Source of the DNA: Euzebya rosea
Lineage (GTDB): Bacteria; Actinomycetota; Nitriliruptoria; Euzebyales; Euzebyaceae
Length of the DNA stretch: 64,000 nucleotides
Assembly (NCBI RefSeq): GCF_003073135.1
Contig: NZ_PGDQ01000023.1
Span: forward strand, 1 to 64,000
Direction: 5' to 3'
The notes beneath the pieces were generated by a model. That model ran no database searches. It was not told the origin of the DNA and saw only the letters and a program-made list of their open reading frames with translations. Positions 16,136 through 24,694 of this stretch are shown one piece after another (position 1 is the first letter of the stretch; each line of letters opens with the position of its first letter). The position numbers and the translations under genes are program-made.

Positions 16136-18679
16136 TCATTCCGTCGCGATGGCGGTCAGCACCCCGACGCGGGCCGCCCGGCGGGCCGGCCTGACCGACG
16201 CCAGCACGCCGACCGCCGCACCGACGGCCAGGACGACCGCCAGCTGGGTCGTCGGCAGCGCGAACGTGCCGATGCCCTCCGACGCCGCGGTGGCGCGCAT
16301 GGCAGCCCAGCCGATCAGGCTGCCGAGCCCGAGGCCGCCGACGGTGCCGAAGACCGCGACGAGGACCGACTCCCAGCGGACCATCGCGCGCAGCTGCCGG
16401 CGGGTCTGGCCGACGGCCCGCAGCAGCCCGATCTCGCGGACACGTTCGTGGACCGACAACGACAGGGCGTTGGCGATCCCCATCGATGCGATGACGATGG
16501 CGAGGGCCAGCAGGCCGTAGACGAAGGCCAGCACCCCGTCGACGTCGCTCGACATCTCCGCGGAGAACTCCTCACGGTCCAGGACCACGGGTGAGCCGAA
16601 CCGCTCGGTGATGGCCTCCACGGCGGTCCGGCCGTCGGCAACCGACACCCCGTCGGCCAGCAGGATCCGGATGGTGGTGTCGGACCGCTGGATCGCGTGG
16701 GGCGCGTAGGCCTCGGGGGCGAGGAGGTGGGTGGACAGCCCGTCTCCCGGCCCGGCCGCGAAGACCGCTTCCACGGTCAGCACCTGCTCGACGCCGTCGA
16801 CGAAGGTCATGGTGATCGGGTCGCCGATGGCCAGGCCCGCGGCCTCGGCGTGGTCCGCCGACACGGCGATGCCCTCGTGGCCGACGTCGGCCAGGGCACC
16901 CGCGGTGACCTCGAGGTCGATGACCTCCTCGACCGCCGCGGGGTCGGCGACGCTGAACACGAGCTCCTCGCCGTCGACCAGCCCCGCCCCCAGTCCCAGC
17001 GCAAGCGCACGATCGATCACCGAGTCGGCCTGCAGCTCCGGCGCGAGCGCCGGATCGAGGCCGCTGCCGGAGAACCCCTCCGACATCACGACCAGGTCAC
17101 CACCGAAGGACCGACGGACCTCGGTGTCCAGGGTCGCCCGGATCGACGCGGCGACGACGGTGAAGAGGGTCACCACCGCTACCCCGACCATCAGGGCCGA
17201 GGCGGTCGCGGCGGTCCTGCGCGGGTTGCGCATGGCGTTCTCGCGGGCGAGCGCCCCGGTCGCACCGCGCAGCCGGAGCAGCCCGGCGCCGAGCAGGCCC
17301 GCCGCCGGGCGTGCCACGACCGGGCCCAGCACGACGAGGCCGACGAGGGTCGCGACGGCGCCGCCGGCCATCGGCAGCAGCGCGTCGGCGGCTCGTGGTG
17401 CGGCCCAGAGCAGTCCGAGCCCGACGACCGTCAGCAGCGTGCCGACGACGGCACGAACCACGGAGGTGTCGGAGCGGTCGATGTCGGCGCGTCGGAGGGC
17501 CTCCAGCGGGGCGACGGCCGACGCGCGGATGGCGGGCACCACCCCGGCCCCGACGGTCACGACGAGCCCCACGACAACCGCGGCGATCGCGGTGTCGCCC
17601 ATGACGACGGGGCCGCCGCTGTCGACGATCCATCCCTGCGCGACGATGACGCGGATCAACCCGGCGGCCAGGCCCAGCCCGGCCAGCAGCCCGACGGTCG
17701 AGGCGACGACACCGACGACGACGGCCTCGAGCATGGTCGCGCCCAGCACCTGTCGACGCGTGGCGCCGAGGGTGCGCAGCAGCGCGGACTGCTGGGTGCG
17801 CTGGGCGGTGGTGATGGAGAAGGTGTTGAAGATGCTGAAGGTGGCGACGAGCAGCGCGATACCGGCGAAGACGAGCAGCATCCGCTCGAAGAAGTCGAGG
17901 AACTCCACGCCGACCTCGTCGACGAGCTCCTCGTTCAGGGCGGCGCCGGTGAGCGCCTCGGCGCCGTCGGGGAGCAGCGGCTGGATCCGGTCGACGAGCA
18001 CCTGCTGGTCGACCCCGGTCTCGGCCGCGACGATGATGCGGGTGACCACGTCGGTGCGGCCGAGCAGCACCCTGCCGGCCTCCGTGGGGTCGAACAGGGC
18101 GAAGGTCGGTCCGTCGGAGGGGGTGCCGCCGACGAGGTCGACGAGGCCGACGACGGTGACGTCGACCGGCGCGGGCGTGCGCACCACGGTGGTGTCGCCG
18201 ACCCCCAGCTCGCCTCGTTCGGCGGTGGCGGTGTCGAGGGCGATCTCACCCGGTCCGGTGGGGGCACGACCGTCGACCAGCTCGTAGCTGCTCAGCGTCG
18301 GGTCGTCGATCCAGCCGAGGCCCAGGGTCGGTGGCCCGTCGCCGCCGATGGCGGTCCCGTCGGCGGCGAGGACCTGGGCGATGCCCTCGACCTCGGCTGC
18401 GGCGGTTGCGACGCCGTCGACGGTGCGGATGTCGTCGAGCACGTCGGCGTCGACCTGTGCGGTCTGGCCGGCCAGGTCGGTCCCGATGGACGCCGTGCCA
18501 CGGACGACGGCGTCGATGCCAGCGTTGGCCTGCCCGAACATGGTCTCGAAGCTGGCGCGCATCGTGTCGGTCAGGACCATGGTGCCGGCCAGGAACGCGA
18601 TGCCGAACACCACGGCGAGGCCGGTGCCGACCAGGCGACGCGTGCGGGCCCAGAGCTGCTGGAGGGTGACCGCGATCAT
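16136..18679 (-). CDS. ABC transporter permease, FtsX/MacB/LolCE type
   Basis: 847 residues from the ATG at 18679. Architecture: one N-terminal helix (GTGLAVVFGIAFLAGTMVL), a large extracytoplasmic MacB-like domain (~45-260), three helices and FtsX domain (~265-400), a middle membrane region, a second extracytoplasmic domain, and a C-terminal FtsX block with LALAIVIASMGIANALSLSV and REIGLLRAVGQTRRQL. This is the usual duplicated actinobacterial layout. It is coupled by ATGA overlap to the ATPase gene. The system probably moves lipids, lipoproteins or peptides, or acts mechanically; the substrate is unknown. Confidence 0.9.
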   Translation of the reverse strand: MIAVTLQQLWARTRRLVGTGLAVVFGIAFLAGTMVLTDTMRASFETMFGQANAGIDAVVRGTASIGTDLAGQTAQVDADVLDDIRTVDGVATAAAEVEGIAQVLAADGTAIGGDGPPTLGLGWIDDPTLSSYELVDGRAPTGPGEIALDTATAERGELGVGDTTVVRTPAPVDVTVVGLVDLVGGTPSDGPTFALFDPTEAGRVLLGRTDVVTRIIVAAETGVDQQVLVDRIQPLLPDGAEALTGAALNEELVDEVGVEFLDFFERMLLVFAGIALLVATFSIFNTFSITTAQRTQQSALLRTLGATRRQVLGATMLEAVVVGVVASTVGLLAGLGLAAGLIRVIVAQGWIVDSGGPVVMGDTAIAAVVVGLVVTVGAGVVPAIRASAVAPLEALRRADIDRSDTSVVRAVVGTLLTVVGLGLLWAAPRAADALLPMAGGAVATLVGLVVLGPVVARPAAGLLGAGLLRLRGATGALARENAMRNPRRTAATASALMVGVAVVTLFTVVAASIRATLDTEVRRSFGGDLVVMSEGFSGSGLDPALAPELQADSVIDRALALGLGAGLVDGEELVFSVADPAAVEEVIDLEVTAGALADVGHEGIAVSADHAEAAGLAIGDPITMTFVDGVEQVLTVEAVFAAGPGDGLSTHLLAPEAYAPHAIQRSDTTIRILLADGVSVADGRTAVEAITERFGSPVVLDREEFSAEMSSDVDGVLAFVYGLLALAIVIASMGIANALSLSVHERVREIGLLRAVGQTRRQLRAMVRWESVLVAVFGTVGGLGLGSLIGWAAMRATAASEGIGTFALPTTQLAVVLAVGAAVGVLASVRPARRAARVGVLTAIATE

Positions 18680-19461
18680 GCCGTCACCTCCCCGAAGGCC
18701 TTCATGCGGTCCAGGACCTGCTCGGCGGTGGGGGCGGTGATGCGGTCGACCAAGCGGCCGTCGGCGAGGAAGAGGACGGTGTCGGCCCATGCGGCCGCGA
18801 CGGGGTCGTGGGTGACCATGACCACGGTCTGGCCCAGCTCGCGGACGGCACGGGACAGGAAGGCCAGCACGTCGGCGCCGCTGGCGGAGTCGAGGTTGCC
18901 GGTCGGCTCGTCGCCGAAGATCACGTCGGGGCGGGTGGCGAGGGCGCGGGCGATGGCGACCCGTTGGCGCTGGCCGCCAGACAGCTCGGCCGGACGGTGG
19001 CCGAGGCGGTCGCGCAGGCCGACGGCGTCGATCACCTCGTCGATCCAGGGGTCATCGGTCCGCTGGCCGGCCAGCCGCAGCGGCAGGACGATGTTCTCCC
19101 CGGCGGTGAGGGTGGGCAGAAGGTTGAAGGACTGGAAGACGAAGCCGATGCGGTCGCGGCGAAGCCGGGTCAGCTGGGTGTCACCGAGGGTGTCCAGGCG
19201 GGTGTCGCCGAGCGTGACGGTCCCCTCCGTCGGGGTGTCGAGCCCGGCGAGCAGGTGCATCAGGGTGGACTTGCCGGACCCCGATGGGCCCATGACGGCG
19301 GTGAACCGGCCGACGGCGATGTCGACGGAGACCCGGTCGAGCGCGACGACGGCGGTGTCGCCGTTGCCGTGGACCTTGGTCAGTCCCCGGGCTCGCAGGG
19401 CGGGTTCGCGCGGCGCGGTGACGGGTGGGGCGGGAGGGTCGGCGAGCGGGGTGTTGGTCAT
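18676..19461 (-). CDS. ABC transporter ATP-binding protein, LolD/MacB type
   Basis: 261 residues. After a Pro/Ala-rich N-terminus, the ATPase has Walker A GPSGSGKSTL, Q-loop FVFQSFNLLPTLTAGENI, signature LSGGQRQRVAIARAL, Walker B VIFGDEPTGNLD and the switch His in MVTHDP. The FQSFNLLP and DEPTGNLDS strings are typical of the LolD/MacB subgroup that partners FtsX-type permeases. It is the first gene of the two-gene operon; its stop overlaps the permease start. Confidence 0.93.
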   Translation of the reverse strand: MTNTPLADPPAPPVTAPREPALRARGLTKVHGNGDTAVVALDRVSVDIAVGRFTAVMGPSGSGKSTLMHLLAGLDTPTEGTVTLGDTRLDTLGDTQLTRLRRDRIGFVFQSFNLLPTLTAGENIVLPLRLAGQRTDDPWIDEVIDAVGLRDRLGHRPAELSGGQRQRVAIARALATRPDVIFGDEPTGNLDSASGADVLAFLSRAVRELGQTVVMVTHDPVAAAWADTVLFLADGRLVDRITAPTAEQVLDRMKAFGEVTA

Positions 19462-19576
19462 GCATCGCAGGATCCGACGGGATCCGGGCCGGGGGTATCG
19501 GTGGACTCCCTCGTGCCGCCCCGATCCGGACGTCGGGGTACCGGATGGGGGATGTCCCCCACCCGACGGGTGGGGC

Positions 19577-19618
19577 TGTGCCGGTCAGCCCGTGCCGGTC
19601 AGCCCGTGCCGGTCACGC
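19577..19618. repeat. 14-bp tandem repeat, three copies
   Basis: TGTGCCGGTCAGCC, CGTGCCGGTCAGCC and CGTGCCGGTCACGC lie end to end, the last one covering the stop codon of the minus-strand gene that ends at 19613. The unit length equals that at 16037-16106 but the sequence differs. The rest of the upstream stretch 19462-19576 contains the ABC operon promoter region, with no motif I can fix. Confidence 0.75.
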
Positions 19619-19966
19619 GGCGTCGCTGGCGGCCCCGACACGGGAGGGGTGGTCGAAGACGGTCATCCGCGTGCGGCTGGTGACCTCATCCCCCGGCAGT
19701 CCGGTGATCAACGTCAGCTCCAGGTCGCGGCCCGGCAACGGCGTGCGTGGCAACCGGAAGACGATCAGCTCGGGCCCCCACAGCAGCACCTGCACGCCGA
19801 CCACGGTGGAGCCGTCGGACAGCTCGAGGGCGTTGCTGGGGTTGCCGGACCGGATCAGCGGGCCGGGGGCGAAGGACCCCGTCCGGGCGGCGAGCAGGGT
19901 CACGATCTCACCCCACACCGCCGGCGCGCCGGCGTCGCCGATGGGCTTCAGCGTGTACTCGTGCAT
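19613..19966 (-). CDS. Hypothetical protein
   Basis: 117 residues, soluble, with no signal peptide. Beta-rich segments (ALELSDGSTVVGVQVLLWGP, ELIVFRLPRTPLPGRDLELT) suggest a small barrel or sandwich domain. I recognise no family. It has its own ~160-bp upstream region (19967-20129) and a tandem repeat over its stop. The coding assignment rests on normal residue composition and an ATG start, not on homology. Confidence 0.6.
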   Translation of the reverse strand: MHEYTLKPIGDAGAPAVWGEIVTLLAARTGSFAPGPLIRSGNPSNALELSDGSTVVGVQVLLWGPELIVFRLPRTPLPGRDLELTLITGLPGDEVTSRTRMTVFDHPSRVGAASDAA

Positions 19967-20129
19967 GGTGTTGTCCCCTCATCCGCCTGCGTGTCGATGT
20001 GATGGTCGAACGCATGGGGAACGCCGAGGCGTCCCGACGGCAGCTTACGGGAGGCTGACGTGCGGTGTCACGAGCCTCCGGAGGGTGAGGTGATCGTCAC
20101 GACGGGACGGGTGACCCTTGGCCTGCTGG

Positions 20130-20738
20130 TCACCACTCGTCGGCGTGGATCACCCCGACCAGCCCGCCGGCATCGACGACGGCGGCATCACCCTCCCCCA
20201 CGGTGACCCCGGCCAACGCCTCGATGTTCTGGGTGTGGGTGACGACGACGGTGACGTCGGCGGACTCCAGCTGCTCGGCGATGAGCGCCCGGCCGGCCTC
20301 GGTGATGGCGTCGGCACCGGCGGCGTCGAGCGCAGCGGTCAGGCTGAGGAAGGCGTCGGTCGTCGTCACCTCTCCCGTCATGGCCTCGGCGGTGTCGACG
20401 GTCCGGCAGAAGGGGCTGGCGAAGGTCCTGCCGACGGGGATCTCGAGGGCACGCAGCCGACGGCCGATGTGGTGGGCCTGCTCGACGCCGTCGGGTGAGA
20501 GGTTGCGCTGCTGATCGCAGGTGCCGCGGGCCGTCGGGTCCAGGTCGCTGGCGGACCGGTCGGTGAGGGCGTGGCGGAACAGCAGGACGGTGTGGCCCTC
20601 GCGGAGCTGGTGCAGCAGCAGCGGGTCGACGTCGCTGGCGGTCTCGTCGTGACCGACCACCGAGCAGGTCCCGAGCAGGACGAGGGACAGCACCGCCGAC
20701 ACGGTGAGCACGAGGAACGGACGAGCAGTCGAGGCCAT
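20130..20738 (-). CDS. Histidine phosphatase family protein, exported or membrane-anchored
   Basis: 202 residues. N-terminal hydrophobic signal (PFLVLTVSAVLSLVLLGTC) ending in Cys, possibly a lipoprotein. The phosphatase core begins VLLFRHALTD, where the usual RHG is RHA; later come SPFCRTVDTAEAM and the second catalytic His in VVVTHTQNIEAL. The layout matches small SixA/phosphoglycerate-mutase-like extracellular phosphatases. The Gly-to-Ala change beside the phosphorylated His is seen in some family members, so activity is still plausible. Substrate unknown. Confidence 0.85.
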   Translation of the reverse strand: MASTARPFLVLTVSAVLSLVLLGTCSVVGHDETASDVDPLLLHQLREGHTVLLFRHALTDRSASDLDPTARGTCDQQRNLSPDGVEQAHHIGRRLRALEIPVGRTFASPFCRTVDTAEAMTGEVTTTDAFLSLTAALDAAGADAITEAGRALIAEQLESADVTVVVTHTQNIEALAGVTVGEGDAAVVDAGGLVGVIHADEW

Positions 20739-20780
20739 GACCCGCGCACCATATCCCGTCGGTGCGGGCAGGGCGGACGG

Positions 20781-21221
20781 CTACTCGTCCTCCACCGTGT
20801 CGATCAGCCGGCCGATCGCCGCGGCGCCCGGGTCGCCGCGGTCGGCGAGGAAGTCCTGCAACGCACCGAGGTCCCGGAAGACGATGGCGTCGGCGCCGCC
20901 GTACGCAGCGACGAGCTCCGGGTACGCGCGGATGCCGTGGGTGCCGTGCCCGTCGGGGACGGTCCCGTCCTGCACGGCCTCCTGCAGCTCTTCGAGGTGG
21001 AGGGTCCGCCCCTCGAACCAGAACGTCTCCGGCGGGTCGCGATGGGTCACGTCGGCACCCTCGTCCCCGAGCGCGGTGTCGGGGTCCAGCAGCCCGGTCG
21101 CGTCGAGTGCACCGCCGACGGTCATCGCGCTGCCGACGGCCACCGCGCCCACGATGACCACGAGGGCCAGCAGGAGCAGGTACAGCAGCCGTTGGGTCCG
21201 TCGGCGAGCATCGGCTTCCAT
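20781..21221 (-). CDS. Small membrane-anchored hypothetical protein
   Basis: 146 residues. One N-terminal membrane helix (LLYLLLLALVVIVGAVAVGSA, ~12-32) after a basic RRRTQR stretch, then an acidic soluble domain that should lie outside the cell (FEGRTLHLEELQEAVQDG, AYPELVAAYGGADAIVF). No domain is recognised. Its stop lies about 40 bp from the histidine phosphatase start, so the two are probably cotranscribed from the promoter region near 21270-21305. Confidence 0.65.
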   Translation of the reverse strand: MEADARRRTQRLLYLLLLALVVIVGAVAVGSAMTVGGALDATGLLDPDTALGDEGADVTHRDPPETFWFEGRTLHLEELQEAVQDGTVPDGHGTHGIRAYPELVAAYGGADAIVFRDLGALQDFLADRGDPGAAAIGRLIDTVEDE

Positions 21222-21269
21222 CGAAGGCCCCTCGAGGTCCGGGACGAGCGGGACTGCCCCGCCCGCAGC

Positions 21270-21305
21270 GTATATGTACCAGCGGACCCGTATTTACGCA
21301 ACGGG
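21270..21305. promoter_or_regulatory. A/T-rich divergent promoter candidate with small palindrome
   Basis: TATATGTACC and TATTTACG form one of the few A/T-rich islands in the window. It lies between divergent genes (minus start 21221, plus start near 21420). CCCGT (21287-21291) and ACGGG (21301-21305) form an inverted repeat around the second A/T stretch and could be an operator. The exact promoter boxes were not resolved. Confidence 0.35.
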
Positions 21306-21419
21306 CACGACGGGACACGTTCGGTACCAGCCGTGGTGCGGGTGGCCACGCACGAGTCCTCGAGCCTCCTCTCGACGAACGCGTCGGAGGCGGTGCGACA
21401 ACGGGTGTACGGTGCGGAC

Positions 21420-22823
21420 GTGGAAGGGTCGGAGGACCAGCGTCGACACCGATTGACCGGCGTGCTGGTCGGGGTCGCCCTCGTCGCGATGGTCGGATGG
21501 CTGGCGCGATCGGAGGCGACCGACGGCCTGGCGGGGCTGCCCCTGCCCTCCCCCACGGCAGCCCAGCCGTCCGACCGCACCCCGACGGCATCACCGTCAC
21601 CGTCGGAACGGGCCACACCGGCCGAGGCGCCATCGGAGGGGCCGTCGCAGGAACCCTCGCAGGGGCCGTCGCGGCCCCCGGCGATCGACCCCTCGGTCCG
21701 ACGGGTGACGGGGACCTGGATCACCGACTTGCCCGAGGCCCCCATCGACGTGCCGGCCGTCCACCGGGGCGTGTGGACCGGTGACACGCTGGTCGTCGGC
21801 TTCGAGGACGACGTGGCTGCCTTCGACCCGTGGCGACGGTCGTGGCGCCCCCTGCCCGCGCACCCCGACGGACGGGCGGACGGACGGCAGGTGCTGCTCA
21901 TCGAGGGGTACCTGGACGACCCGACCCCGTCCGGCAGGGACCAGTGGACACAGCGGATCGCCGTCGTCGGCCGCGAGCCGTCGTGTGACGCGCCGATGCC
22001 GTGCGCTCGCGTGGACGTGCTCGACCCGACCGACGGCACCTGGACCGACGTGACCGACCCACCCGCGGCCGTCCCGAGCGTGGACGCCGTCGCGTGGACG
22101 GGAACCGAGCTCGTGCTCCTGTGGGCGACCGCGCCGCCGCGTGGTCAGGCGCCGGGGACGGTGCAGCCCGCCGTCGGCGCTGCCCTGCTGGACTGGGCCA
22201 CCCTCACCTGGCGGATGCTCCCTCCCCTCGTCCTGGACGACACCCTGCCGGGCGACGGGGGCGGCCGTCGTCGGGACACCCGGGTGATCGCCCTGCAGGC
22301 GACAGGCATGCACCCGGCGGGGACGGTGCTGGTCTGGGGCGAGCGGGAGCGGGCGTCGTCGTTCGCGGCCACGTTCGACCCAGCCAACGATGTGTGGCGG
22401 GTCGCGCCGTTCCCGGGGCTGGTGGCGCCGCTCGCCGGCGTGTGGACCTCCCGCAGCGACCTCGTCGTGGCCGGGAGGACCGCCGACGACGCGCCCTGGT
22501 TCGGGTCGATCCGTCCGGCGGTCAGGAGCTGGGAACCCCTCTCCCCGCTCCCCGGCGTCGACGATCCGCGGACGTCGCTGTACGGCTGGGCCACCGCGAC
22601 GGCTGGCGAGCACGTGCTGCTGTACGGCGGCTACCCCTCCTCGGCGTTCCTGTCGTGGGACCCGGCTGGCTACGCGTGGGAGGTGCTGGACGTCGACCGC
22701 CCCCGCGTCAACGCCGTCGCCGCGTGGACGGGCAGCGAGCTCGTCATCTGGGGCGGGTACACCGAGGCGGGCCCGACCGTCGACGTGGCCATCTGGCGCC
22801 CGCCGCTCGGCTGGCCCAGCTGA
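21420..22823 (+). CDS. Membrane-anchored Kelch-like beta-propeller protein
   Basis: 467 residues from GTG 21420. GTG codons at 21405, 21393 and 21333 are in-frame alternatives; GGAGG at 21386-21390 is badly spaced for all, so the start is uncertain. A membrane helix (GVLVGVALVAMVGWLA) is followed by a Ser/Pro-rich linker and a propeller domain with repeated blades: VAAFDPWRRSWRPLP, VDVLDPTDGTWTDV, AAWTGSELVIWGGYTE and similar Kelch or galactose-oxidase-like motifs. It is probably an extracellular binding domain displayed on the membrane; the ligand is unknown. It faces lpd across a hairpin. Confidence 0.7.
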   Translation: MEGSEDQRRHRLTGVLVGVALVAMVGWLARSEATDGLAGLPLPSPTAAQPSDRTPTASPSPSERATPAEAPSEGPSQEPSQGPSRPPAIDPSVRRVTGTWITDLPEAPIDVPAVHRGVWTGDTLVVGFEDDVAAFDPWRRSWRPLPAHPDGRADGRQVLLIEGYLDDPTPSGRDQWTQRIAVVGREPSCDAPMPCARVDVLDPTDGTWTDVTDPPAAVPSVDAVAWTGTELVLLWATAPPRGQAPGTVQPAVGAALLDWATLTWRMLPPLVLDDTLPGDGGGRRRDTRVIALQATGMHPAGTVLVWGERERASSFAATFDPANDVWRVAPFPGLVAPLAGVWTSRSDLVVAGRTADDAPWFGSIRPAVRSWEPLSPLPGVDDPRTSLYGWATATAGEHVLLYGGYPSSAFLSWDPAGYAWEVLDVDRPRVNAVAAWTGSELVIWGGYTEAGPTVDVAIWRPPLGWPS

Positions 22824-22839
22824 CCGGCCGCGCGGTCAG
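22820..22839. terminator. Hairpin terminator, convergent propeller gene / lpd
   Basis: CTGACCG-GCCGCG-CGGTCAG is a perfect 7-bp stem that includes the stop codon of the plus-strand gene and lies 13 bp past the lpd stop at 22853. It is short but well placed to act in both directions. Confidence 0.6.
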
Positions 22840-22852
22840 GGGTGTGGACGGG

Positions 22853-24277
22853 TCAGTGGGTGTGGAACGGCAGGTCGGCCGCGGCCATGTGGGCCTCGCC
22901 CATCGCCTCGGCCAGCGTCGGGTGGGGGTGGACCAGCGCGCCGACCTCCTCGGGCAGGGCACCCCATGCGGTGATCAGCTGGGCCTCGGCGATCAGGTCG
23001 GTGGCGTGCGGCCCGATGATGTGGACACCCAGCACGGCCCCCTCCGGCCCACCGACGACGGTCTTCACGAAGCCGTCGGACTGGTGGATGATGCCCTTGG
23101 CGTTGCCCTTGAAGGTGTACTTGGAGGAGGAGACGGCGTCCTTGCCGTACCGCTCGACCGCCTGGGCCTCGGTCAGGCCGACCGACGACACCTCCGGCGT
23201 GCAGTAGGTCACCCGCGGGACCTGGGCGTAGTCGACCGGGACGACGGTGTGACCGGCGATCTGGTCGGCGACGTTGAACCCCTCGGCGAACCCGGCATGG
23301 GCCAGGGCGAGCGCCGGCGGCGGCAGGATGTCGCCGACGGCCCAGACGCCGTCGACCGCGGTGCGGCCGTACTCGTCGGCGACGACGTAGCCCCGCTCGT
23401 CGAGGATCCCGAGGTCCTCCAGCCCGATCCCGGCGGTCCGCGGCGCACGGCCGACGGCCACCAGGACGGTGTCGACCACGTGGGCGTCACCGTTGGCGAG
23501 GCTCACCGTGGCGGCCTTGCCCTTGGGGCCCTCCGACACGGTGACCGACGACGCGACGGTCCCGGCGATGGTGGTGATGCCGCGCTTGCGGTAGGCCCGG
23601 GCGAGGGACTTGGACAGGTCCTCGTCCTCCAGCGGGGCGATGCGGTCCAGCGCCTCGACGACGACGACCTCCTCCGCACCCAGGGACCTGAACAGCGACG
23701 CGAACTCCAGGCCGACCGCACCCGAGCCGATGACGAGCGCCTTCTCGGGCACCCGCGCCAGCTTGGTGGCCTCGTCGGAGGTGATGACGACGTCGCCGTC
23801 GATCTCGATCCCGGGCAGGGACCGGACCGAGGAGCCCACGGCGATGACGACGTTGTCGGCGCGCAGGACCTCGCCGTCGCGCTCGCCGCCGGACACGGTG
23901 ACGGACTTCCCGTCGGCGCCGACGCTGCCCCAGCCGGTGACGAGGTCGATCTTCCGCGACTTCACGAGCCCCTCGAGGCCCTTGTACAGCTGCGTCTGGA
24001 CCGACTCGCGGAACGCCCCCAGCTTGGCGACGTCCAGCCCGGCGACGGTCAGGTCGATGCCGAACCGGTCGGCTTCACGGGCCTCGTCCAGGACGCTGCC
24101 CACGTGGAGCATGGCCTTGGAAGGGATGCAGCCCCAGTGCAGGCAGGTGCCACCGACCTTGTCGGCCTCGACCATCGCGACGTTCAACCCGCGGACGGCG
24201 GCGCGCAGGGCCACGCCGTACCCACCGGGCCCGCCGCCGAGGACGATGACGTCGTGGGTGCTGTCGGATTCGGTCAT
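22853..24277 (-). CDS. lpdA: Dihydrolipoyl dehydrogenase (E3)
   Basis: 474 residues. FAD-binding GGGPGGYGVALRAA at the N-terminus, the redox disulfide GGTCLHWGCIPSK (Cys45/Cys50), NAD-binding VIGSGAVGLEFASLF, the second FAD motif VWAVGDI and the C-terminal catalytic HPHPTLAEAMGEAH. It reoxidises the dihydrolipoyl arm of E2 using NAD+. It is the last gene of the leftward 2-oxoacid dehydrogenase operon (E1alpha, E1beta, E2, cupin, E3), 41 bp after the cupin gene, and is followed by a hairpin. Confidence 0.95.
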   Translation of the reverse strand: MTESDSTHDVIVLGGGPGGYGVALRAAVRGLNVAMVEADKVGGTCLHWGCIPSKAMLHVGSVLDEAREADRFGIDLTVAGLDVAKLGAFRESVQTQLYKGLEGLVKSRKIDLVTGWGSVGADGKSVTVSGGERDGEVLRADNVVIAVGSSVRSLPGIEIDGDVVITSDEATKLARVPEKALVIGSGAVGLEFASLFRSLGAEEVVVVEALDRIAPLEDEDLSKSLARAYRKRGITTIAGTVASSVTVSEGPKGKAATVSLANGDAHVVDTVLVAVGRAPRTAGIGLEDLGILDERGYVVADEYGRTAVDGVWAVGDILPPPALALAHAGFAEGFNVADQIAGHTVVPVDYAQVPRVTYCTPEVSSVGLTEAQAVERYGKDAVSSSKYTFKGNAKGIIHQSDGFVKTVVGGPEGAVLGVHIIGPHATDLIAEAQLITAWGALPEEVGALVHPHPTLAEAMGEAHMAAADLPFHTH

Positions 24278-24318
24278 TGCTCGTGTTCCTTCGTGTTCGT
24301 TCGTCGGCCGGACGGGCG

Positions 24319-24663
24319 TCAGTCGCCCGTGTTGACCGTGCCGGCCTTCTCGAGCAGCACGATCTCGGCCGGGTCCTCGGCGATCGGCCGGTGGGTCACA
24401 CCCTTGGGGACGACGTGGAGGTCACCGGCGGCGAGGTGGATCTCCTCCACACCCGTGGCGTAGCGGATCTGCAGGACCAGCTCGCCGGAGATGCAGAGGA
24501 AGACCTCGTCGGTGTCGGAGTGGACGTGCCAGTCGAACTCGCCGTGGATGCGGGCGACGCTGACCTCCTGCCCGTTGAAGCGGGCCACCCGTCGGGGCGA
24601 CCAGTTCTCGTCGACCTGCGCCAGCTCCTCGGAGAGGCTGGTCGCCGGCATGCTGCGGCCCAT
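24319..24663 (-). CDS. Cupin-domain protein
   Basis: 114 residues. Single cupin fold: FDWHVHSDTDEVFLCISGEL carries the HxH and Glu of cupin motif 1, and LHVVPKGVTHRP carries the Pro/Gly and His of motif 2, so a metal site (His, His, Glu, His) is likely. The sequence resembles small conserved cupins of uncharacterised function. Its position between E2 and E3 with 31- and 41-bp gaps puts it in the dehydrogenase operon, though it is not a known part of that complex. Confidence 0.82.
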   Translation of the reverse strand: MGRSMPATSLSEELAQVDENWSPRRVARFNGQEVSVARIHGEFDWHVHSDTDEVFLCISGELVLQIRYATGVEEIHLAAGDLHVVPKGVTHRPIAEDPAEIVLLEKAGTVNTGD

Positions 24664-24694
24664 GCGGACTACAGCCCGTCGGTGACGGCGCGCG

